Positions 15,851-21,330 of a DNA stretch of 21,330 nucleotides are shown in pieces. The position numbers and the translations under genes were made by a program. The DNA is taken from assembly GCA_964537965.1 (NCBI GenBank), contig CAZIDB010000065.1, positions 1 to 21,330 on the forward strand. The letters are read 5' to 3'. The DNA comes from SURF-24 sp964537965 (lineage in GTDB: Bacteria > Bacteroidota > Ignavibacteria > Ignavibacteriales > SURF-24). The notes under the pieces are model-generated. The model worked only from the letters and a program-made list of their open reading frames with translations, did no database searches and was not told where the DNA came from. Within the stretch, counting starts at the first letter, position 1, and the number at the start of each line of letters is the position of its first letter.

Positions 15851-16452
15851 TTTCTTATTATGCTTTTAAACGTTCTTAAAATTATTTTGATATCTGTAAG
15901 AAAACTGATTTCACGTATGTAACGTTTATATAATTTTATTTTCTCAGGCAGAATATTTGATTTATAATACTCCTCAGCATTAAAAGAGGATTTAATCAAG
16001 GCTGCTTCATTGCTGTACTCCAATGCAGCATAATCAGAAAGCCCTGGTTTAATTTTTAATATTTCAATGTACTCATCAGAAAAATCATTTACGTATTTCG
16101 GTATTTCAGGCCGAGGACCAACAATGCTCATGTCGCCTTTAAGTATATTGAAGAGCTGAGGAATCTCATCAAGTTTATATTTTCTTAAAAACTTTCCAAT
16201 GTTGGTAATCCTTGTATCGTTGTCTGTCGATATATCCGGACCTGCATTGTCAGCACCATTAATCATTGTTCTGAATTTAATAATCTTAAACCTCTTCCAG
16301 TTTTTCCCTACTCTCTCCTGATAAAAGAAAACCGGTAATCCGCACCGAAAAATAACTGTAAGAGAAATTATAAGTATCACCGGAATCAAAACGATCAGTG
16401 CAATAAATGAAAAAGTAATATCTATAATTCGTTTCAGTAAAATTTTGTACAT
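15847..16452 (-). CDS. Small monotopic phosphoglycosyl transferase (PglC/bacterial sugar transferase type)
   Basis: 201 residues from the ATG at 16452 (MYKILLKRIID); a frame extending to a TTG at 16485 adds 11 residues without family similarity. A single hydrophobic re-entrant segment (~9-35) ending in Pro-containing helix is followed by QERVGKNWKRFKIIKFRTM. The catalytic dyad is Asp95-Glu96 in KLDEIPQ, and VGPRPE lies at 111-116. This size is that of the catalytic-core PglC family, without the N-terminal domain of WbaP/WcaJ. It transfers a sugar phosphate from a UDP-sugar to undecaprenyl phosphate, starting a glycan. The neighbouring dehydratase and aminotransferase point to a 4-amino-6-deoxy-GlcNAc-type first sugar; substrate is inferred. 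Confidence 0.9.
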   Translation of the reverse strand: MYKILLKRIIDITFSFIALIVLIPVILIISLTVIFRCGLPVFFYQERVGKNWKRFKIIKFRTMINGADNAGPDISTDNDTRITNIGKFLRKYKLDEIPQLFNILKGDMSIVGPRPEIPKYVNDFSDEYIEILKIKPGLSDYAALEYSNEAALIKSSFNAEEYYKSNILPEKIKLYKRYIREISFLTDIKIILRTFKSIIRK

Positions 16453-16518
16453 AACCGGTATAAAGTGCCGTTTTAAATTAGTCAAAAATCATTTATTAAT
16501 CTAAGATTATTTATTCAA

Positions 16519-17691
16519 TTATTTTTCTGATGATTTTAAAATTGAAAGTACTCTATCAGTTACATAGTCAGTTTGCTCATCCGTCATTCCCGGGAAAATC
16601 GGAAGTGAAACTAACCTTGGATATTCATTTTCAGAAACAGGATAATTTTTAATTTCCGGATTAAAATTGTTTTTATAAAACGGGTGCCTGTACAATGGAA
16701 TAAAGTGAACACTTGAGCCAATACCGGCATTCTTTATTTCATTTATAAACCGGGATCTGTTTATCTTTAATTTCTCAAGATTAAGCCTGATTGAATACAA
16801 ATGGTAAGCAGATTCCCTGTCATTTAAACGTGTTGGAATTTCAAGCAACCCGCAATTCTTAAACGCTTCATCATATTTTGCTGCAATTGCTTTACGCATC
16901 TCGAGCATTGCATCAAGTTTTTTTAACTGTGCAATGCCAAGCGCTGCCTGAATATCCGTAAAATTATATTTATAACCGGCAGAAATTACTTCATAATACC
17001 ATGAACCTTCATCGGTATAACGGTTCCAGGGATCATGGTTGATTCCATGCAGACGCATTACTTTACATCTGTCTGCAATTTCTTCATCTTCAGTGCAAAT
17101 CATTCCTCCTTCGCCTGTGGCCAAAGTTTTTGTTACATAGAAACTAAAACAGGTTATATCACCAATTGTTCCAATCATTTTGTTTTTGTAATATGAAGGC
17201 AAGGCATGGGCTGCATCTTCTATAACCTTAAGTCCGCCATTAGCGGAAGATTTTTTTGCTATCTCCATTATCTCATTCATATCGCAAGGCATTCCACCAT
17301 AATGAACCGGAATAATTGCCTTGGTTTTTTTCGTAATCGCTTTTTCAATTTCGGACGGAGAAATATTTAAAGTAACTGGATCAACATCAACAATAACAGG
17401 AATTGCCTTGAAATAACATACAATTTCTGCTGAAGCAGTAAAAGTAATAGAAGGTACGATCACCTCATCACCTTCTTTTATTCCAATAGCTTCAAGAGAA
17501 AGATGGGCTGCTGCTGTCCAGGAATTTACAACAACAGATCTTTTAGAACCGATATAGTTATTAAATTCCATCTCAAATTGCTGGGCTTTAGGACCGGTAG
17601 TCCACCATCCTGATTTAATAGTATCAACAACCTCTTTTATTTCGTCATCTGTAATGAACGGTTTATGGAATGGGATATTAAGTTTTTTCAT
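16519..17691 (-). CDS. DegT/DnrJ/EryC1/StrS-family sugar aminotransferase
   Basis: A 390-residue PLP fold-type I enzyme that should aminate a nucleotide-linked keto sugar. The PLP lysine is Lys188 in FSFYVTKTLATGEGG; the ring-binding Asp is in EDAAHALPS (158-166), and the N-terminal substrate region reads GWWTTGP at ~28-34. The family includes PglE, perosamine synthases and P. gingivalis PorR, needed for the lipopolysaccharide that anchors T9SS cargo. The next-gene dehydratase would supply a 4-keto sugar. It overlaps the end of the upstream O-antigen ligase gene by 14 bp and ends 66 bp before the phosphoglycosyl transferase ATG. Exact sugar and amination position cannot be read from the sequence. 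Confidence 0.9.
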   Translation of the reverse strand: MKKLNIPFHKPFITDDEIKEVVDTIKSGWWTTGPKAQQFEMEFNNYIGSKRSVVVNSWTAAAHLSLEAIGIKEGDEVIVPSITFTASAEIVCYFKAIPVIVDVDPVTLNISPSEIEKAITKKTKAIIPVHYGGMPCDMNEIMEIAKKSSANGGLKVIEDAAHALPSYYKNKMIGTIGDITCFSFYVTKTLATGEGGMICTEDEEIADRCKVMRLHGINHDPWNRYTDEGSWYYEVISAGYKYNFTDIQAALGIAQLKKLDAMLEMRKAIAAKYDEAFKNCGLLEIPTRLNDRESAYHLYSIRLNLEKLKINRSRFINEIKNAGIGSSVHFIPLYRHPFYKNNFNPEIKNYPVSENEYPRLVSLPIFPGMTDEQTDYVTDRVLSILKSSEK

Positions 17692-19087
17692 ATTGAAGCT
17701 TTTTGAAGTTTGGAGTTTCAGTTTTATTTAAATAGAGTAATATTACAATTAGCAACCAGAAAGGAAGATCTCTTGTAATCCATCCGTGCGTTAATAGCCC
17801 TGTTGATTCAAAAAATGCACGGGCAATTAAACCAACTATTGTTCCTTTTATTGCTATAACAAGATAAAACATTTCCTTGCCGTACTCTTTATATTTCTGG
17901 ATAGCTTTATTGGCTAATTTTATTGAAATAACAGGTAACCAGATTGCTGTTACAAAACCAAGAATACCTAAATCAGCAGTTCTGAACAGGAAAAAATTAT
18001 GTGCTGTTCCACTCTTTGCCCAGGACATTTGCTTCTCAATAAAGCTACCTAAGTTAACTGGTAAATACTTATAAATATATTCTTCAAATACACCGGGCCC
18101 AGCACCAAAAATCGGATTATCCTTTATAATATCAAATGCAACACTCCAGAAGAATCCTCTTGTATTGGAAAAAATTCTATCTGTTCTTAAAAGCAAAGAT
18201 ATTAATTCGTTTACAGTTGGTATGAAAAGTAAAATTGCCAGCAATAGTATGGATGTAATAAGAATTTTGTTAAATAACCTTCGATTAAAATAATAAATGA
18301 TGTAGGCTGAACTAATCACAAATGAAAGCATTGATGAACGAGAATTTGTAATAATTAAAGCTACAAATAAAAAAATTAAGAGCAATATGAAATAATAGTT
18401 ATAATACTTTTTATTAAAGTCCTTAATACAAAAAGGAATTACTAATGGCATTACTACAGCAAGCAGCAAACCAACAGCGTTTGGACTATTATAAATGCCG
18501 CTTACTCTAACAATACTATTCGACTCAACCAGAAATATCTGAAATCCTAAGGTATATAACTGATAAATAATTCCAAGCCCAACTAAAAAAGCAACCAGGA
18601 ATAATGTGTAAATGATGTTTTTTATATCACCAAAATTCTCTAATAATGAATAAACAAAATATATTATCAGGAAAAATATCAACTGCTGTAAAGTAGTCTT
18701 CAAACTAAGTGATAAGTATTCTGAGAATAATGCCGAGAAAAAAACAGACATAAAAACTAGCAGAATAAAATTCTTAAAATCCCCCGGCAATTCCCTGAAC
18801 TTTGCGAAGCTTAATCCATTTTTGTAGATATAAATGAAAAGTAATATCAAAGGACCAAAAATATTCAGGAATAATCTTCCATTATCGGTCAGGTCACTTG
18901 TAATAATTAAATATGCTAAGATGATAATTAAACTGAGGTTCTTAATTTCAAACTTTTTGATGAATGGAATTATAATTAAAAGCGGCAATAGAAAAACAGC
19001 ATACGGAAGAAACAAACTAACAGCTAAAGCAATTAATAATGAGATTAAAACAATTTCTCTTTTATCTATTTCAATTAAAGAATACAT
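17678..19087 (-). CDS. O-antigen ligase / Wzy-type polymerase, multi-pass membrane protein
   Basis: A 469-residue protein composed largely of hydrophobic helices, about 10-12 membrane segments. The Wzy_C-type signature is visible near residues 310-345: RGFFWSVAFDIIKDNPIFGAGPG, then a large periplasmic loop (EEYIYKYLPVN), AHNFFLF and a later GLIARAFFES region. Members either join O-antigen to lipid A core (WaaL) or polymerise repeat units (Wzy); sequence does not separate the two. The gene lies between a GT2 glycosyltransferase and the sugar aminotransferase, with a 14-bp overlap with the latter, in keeping with a surface polysaccharide operon. No flippase (Wzx) or ABC exporter gene is present in the window. 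Confidence 0.85.
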   Translation of the reverse strand: MYSLIEIDKREIVLISLLIALAVSLFLPYAVFLLPLLIIIPFIKKFEIKNLSLIIILAYLIITSDLTDNGRLFLNIFGPLILLFIYIYKNGLSFAKFRELPGDFKNFILLVFMSVFFSALFSEYLSLSLKTTLQQLIFFLIIYFVYSLLENFGDIKNIIYTLFLVAFLVGLGIIYQLYTLGFQIFLVESNSIVRVSGIYNSPNAVGLLLAVVMPLVIPFCIKDFNKKYYNYYFILLLIFLFVALIITNSRSSMLSFVISSAYIIYYFNRRLFNKILITSILLLAILLFIPTVNELISLLLRTDRIFSNTRGFFWSVAFDIIKDNPIFGAGPGVFEEYIYKYLPVNLGSFIEKQMSWAKSGTAHNFFLFRTADLGILGFVTAIWLPVISIKLANKAIQKYKEYGKEMFYLVIAIKGTIVGLIARAFFESTGLLTHGWITRDLPFWLLIVILLYLNKTETPNFKKLQYEKT

Positions 19088-19161
19088 AACAAGCTTTTAT
19101 TTATTACACCTAATTATTCCAATCTGTCGGCATTTTATCAATAACTAATAAAACCTTACTA

Positions 19162-20172
19162 CTAAAAAAAATCATTGTGCTTTAACCTGGTCTTTTTAGA
19201 AAATACTCCCACCAGAAAACCGGTACCATAAGAAATATGCAGTATTGATATTGAACAAATAAAAAATAATGCAATGCGAAAACCATCTTTTAAAAAAACA
19301 GTTATAGAAATTACCAAAAGAGAAATAATATAAACCAATGGAATTATTACTGAAAAAAATAAATTATTACCATGCAAAAAGAAAGCAGATATTATTGAAA
19401 ATAATAATCCTGTTACAAAAAGTACCGGAATAACCTGTCTTAACGAAATTGGAATTTTATGCTTAAGTATAACTGCAACACGCCAGAATCCATATTCAAA
19501 ATATTGCTTGAATAATTTTACTGGTGTTTCCCGAACGTGATACAAACAGCTATTCTTGGGAGTAATGTAAACTTTCATTCCTTTTTGCTTTAAGCGGAAG
19601 TTGAATTCATCATCCTGGTTTCTAATCAGGTTTTCATCGAACATACCTACTTCATCAAATACTTCCCTTCTGTAAACAGGAAAGGCAGCTCCTTCCGCAT
19701 AACCTTCATAATCAGGATACCTATGCCTTGCGTTTCCAACTCCAAACGGATGAGACATTGCAAGAGCAGTAGCTTTACCAAAAGAACTTTCTCCGATACT
19801 TATATAAGGGCAGCCGGTACAAACAATATCATTCTTTTCTTCCAGTAATCTTATACAATTGCTAAGGTAATCAGCTTGGTAAATTGTATGCGCATCAAGA
19901 ATTGCAATGTATTTTCCCATTGCTTCTTTAACACCAAGATTTCTGGCAACAGGAGTTTTCCCGGAAAGGTTATCAATAATTGTAAATCCGTCTATCTCTC
20001 TTTTCATATTCTCAAGAGTATATCTTGTTCCGTCGCTGCTCATACCGTCAATTACAAATATCTCTATCTCTGCTTTGGGAATATTCTGATTCAGGATTGA
20101 AAGTAAACTATCCCTGATGGTTCTGGCTTCATTATAGCAAGGTACCACGACTGATACTAAAGGAATCGGCAT
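19162..20172 (-). CDS. GT2 family glycosyltransferase with C-terminal membrane segments (ExoA-like)
   Basis: 336 residues. The N-terminal GT-A domain has VSVVVPCYNEARTI, the nucleotide-binding VIDGMSSDGT and PVARNLGV. The metal site reads LDAHTIY, a D-x-H in place of D-x-D, as in ExoA-type succinoglycan transferases. The acceptor-side RNQDDEFNFR gives the general-base Asp region. Three hydrophobic segments (~245-325) would hold it in the inner membrane, with the catalytic domain cytoplasmic. It adds a sugar to an undecaprenyl-linked intermediate; donor and acceptor are unknown. It starts 65 bp after the GT4 gene and ends 74 bp before the O-antigen ligase ATG. Confidence 0.88.
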   Translation of the reverse strand: MPIPLVSVVVPCYNEARTIRDSLLSILNQNIPKAEIEIFVIDGMSSDGTRYTLENMKREIDGFTIIDNLSGKTPVARNLGVKEAMGKYIAILDAHTIYQADYLSNCIRLLEEKNDIVCTGCPYISIGESSFGKATALAMSHPFGVGNARHRYPDYEGYAEGAAFPVYRREVFDEVGMFDENLIRNQDDEFNFRLKQKGMKVYITPKNSCLYHVRETPVKLFKQYFEYGFWRVAVILKHKIPISLRQVIPVLFVTGLLFSIISAFFLHGNNLFFSVIIPLVYIISLLVISITVFLKDGFRIALFFICSISILHISYGTGFLVGVFSKKTRLKHNDFF

Positions 20173-20237
20173 ATTAAATTACAATCTCATAAATATTTTG
20201 GTGTGCATTATACAAAAATCATTTAATAATTGAAAAG

Positions 20238-21152
20238 TCAGTTTCCCGGTTTTAACAAATCAGCATAGATTTTTACCATTTGAAGAATATTATTTTTCCA
20301 GTTAAAAATTTCAATTACCTGTTCCCTGCCTTTCTTTCCAAGTTCCCGTCTTAAGTTCTTGTCATTAATAAGTTTTTCTATTGCAACTGCTGTTTTTTCT
20401 ACATCTCCAACCGGTACAATGATTCCATTCATACCATCTTGTACAATTTCCTTAAACCCATCCACATTAGTTACAATTACCGGTTTCTCACAAGCTAAAG
20501 CTTCAAGTACTGCCACACCAAAACTTTCATGGTTGGATAAAAAAACAGGTACAGTAATCATATTGTGATAACGTGGAATATCATCCGGTGAAATAAATCC
20601 TGTAAAAGTAGTAATCCCTTCCAATCCCAATTCTGTAACTAATCTTTTTAAGTACAATTCCTGTGAGCCTGTACCGACAATCATTAATCTAAGCGGAAGA
20701 TTTTGATTTGATTCTCTGACTATCTTAAATGCTCTTATCAGATTTTCAATGCCATAATTTGCTTCCAGGGTTTTAACTGTACCGATGACAATATCTTTTT
20801 GATCAAATAAACTTTTTGTTTCCTGTGGTTTGAAAGCTTCCGTATCAATTCCAAAAGGAGTAATTATAATTTCCTTTCCGGTATATAATTTTACTTCTTC
20901 CGCCATTACTTTGCTTGTTGAAAGGATCTTATCTGCTGTACTTAGATTGTATTTCAAAATTGATTTATGAAGAAATGACTTTTTAGGAAAATCATAAACG
21001 TCCGAGCCCCAGGCAGAAATTATATAAGGGTGAAATCCTGATAATGCCCCTAACAAACCATAACTCGTGGCATAATGTGAATGCAATATTTGGGGCTTGA
21101 ATTCGGAAATTATCTGTTTCAGTTTCTTTAATACTTTCCTCTGTAGTTTCAA
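20238..21152 (-). CDS. GT4 family glycosyltransferase, N-terminus missing at a chimeric junction
   Basis: About 304 residues are readable. The C-terminal Rossmann domain is intact: GTVKTLEANYGIENLIRAF, the E-x7-E motif in NHESFGVAVLEALACEKPVI, and GMNGIIVPVGD. The first recognisable part, LHSHYATSYGLLGAL and AWGSDVYDFP, normally sits about 80-100 residues into a GT4 protein, so roughly 75-85 N-terminal residues are lost. The open frame begins at a TTG directly after an in-frame TAA, with no ribosome site, and is thus not a credible natural start. Immediately upstream, in another frame, the DNA encodes part of guanine deaminase. The gene itself fits the polysaccharide cluster; the 5' end is probably a misassembly, or else a true truncation. 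Confidence 0.85.
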   Translation of the reverse strand: MKLQRKVLKKLKQIISEFKPQILHSHYATSYGLLGALSGFHPYIISAWGSDVYDFPKKSFLHKSILKYNLSTADKILSTSKVMAEEVKLYTGKEIIITPFGIDTEAFKPQETKSLFDQKDIVIGTVKTLEANYGIENLIRAFKIVRESNQNLPLRLMIVGTGSQELYLKRLVTELGLEGITTFTGFISPDDIPRYHNMITVPVFLSNHESFGVAVLEALACEKPVIVTNVDGFKEIVQDGMNGIIVPVGDVEKTAVAIEKLINDKNLRRELGKKGREQVIEIFNWKNNILQMVKIYADLLKPGN

Positions 21153-21330
21153 TTAACACATTAATGGAATCCCTGTCCATACTTACCTTACCATTATAAC
21201 GACCAAAACCGTAATCATTAAGTATGCTCATTAAAAGCTCGGGCGCCTCGCGATGCATTGTTGCAAAAACGCAAGCACGAGTCGTCGGAGTTCTTAGAAG
21301 ATCGTTAACCAGTCTTGTATAGGCTCTTTC
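21118..21330 (-). CDS. Internal fragment of guanine deaminase (amidohydrolase family)
   Basis: Seventy-one codons in frame from the right edge of the window give a run including TTRACVFATMHREAPELLM and GKVSMDRDS, which closely match the part of guanine deaminases that follows the metal-binding HxH strand (typical form TTRACVFATIHREATELLM ... GKVNMDRNSP). The family converts guanine to xanthine with one Zn or Fe ion; no metal ligand lies in this piece. Similarity ends near ETTEESIKETE (to ~21118), after which the frame runs into antisense-of-meaning sequence of the GT4 gene. Base composition is higher in GC here (33 of 60 bases at 21241-21300, against 14 of 60 at 20941-21000). It is unrelated to the neighbouring polysaccharide genes and is likely foreign to this locus. 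Confidence 0.72.

Noticed and set aside
16453..16485. TTG start adding 11 residues to the phosphoglycosyl transferase
   Set aside because: The ATG at 16452 gives the usual ~200-residue family length and begins right before the membrane helix; the extension is unlike the family.
1..21330. Search for CRISPR arrays, rRNA, insertion sequences, toxin-antitoxin pairs and phage genes
   Set aside because: No regularly spaced repeats, rRNA-like stretches, transposase motifs or phage proteins were seen on either strand.

Overview
The window is AT-rich and reads as part of a bacterial chromosome from the FCB superphylum, most plausibly an Ignavibacteria-type member (Bacteroidota/Chlorobi group). The support is a gingipain-type C25 protease ending in a type IX secretion (T9SS) sorting domain, a tRNA gene with no encoded CCA, a Bacteroidota-style TAnnTTTG promoter box, and generally weak Shine-Dalgarno sequences. 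The 100-N scaffold gap and a chimeric right-hand end suggest a draft or metagenome-derived assembly. All supported genes lie on the minus strand, so transcription runs from high to low coordinates. Identifications rest on motifs and remembered family features; no database was searched.

Layout in the direction of transcription: (1) 21330-21118, a fragment of guanine deaminase that runs in a different frame into (2) an N-terminally truncated GT4 glycosyltransferase; this looks like a chimeric join. (3) 20172-13919, a surface-polysaccharide block: GT2 glycosyltransferase, O-antigen ligase/polymerase, DegT-family sugar aminotransferase, small phosphoglycosyl transferase and a membrane-bound UDP-GlcNAc 4,6-dehydratase. 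(4) 13803-8110, a very large secreted C25 protease resembling a PorU-type T9SS sortase. (5) 7851-2619, glmS, a COG2403 P-loop protein, carbamate kinase and ornithine carbamoyltransferase. (6) 2496-2049, a tRNA-Leu locus in which a small GIY-YIG nuclease ORF sits between a broken tRNA-Leu 5' half and an intact tRNA-Leu(CAG), next to the gap. (7) 1867-1, the squalene genes hpnC, hpnD and the start of hpnE.

How the parts may fit: GlmS makes glucosamine-6-phosphate, the precursor of UDP-GlcNAc. The 4,6-dehydratase and aminotransferase could turn that into a 4-amino sugar, which the phosphoglycosyl transferase loads onto undecaprenyl phosphate; the glycosyltransferases and ligase then extend and transfer the glycan. 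In T9SS bacteria, sortase PorU attaches secreted proteins to such an anionic lipopolysaccharide, so a PorU-like protein beside these genes is suggestive. Carbamate kinase and ornithine carbamoyltransferase share carbamoyl phosphate, and the COG2403 protein translationally linked to them has no settled role. hpnCDE converts farnesyl diphosphate to squalene, usually for hopanoids.

The best candidates for something undescribed are the tRNA-Leu/GIY-YIG locus with hairpin insertions in the tRNA remnant, the COG2403/carbamate kinase/OTC cluster, and the C25 protease with an embedded propeller-like region.
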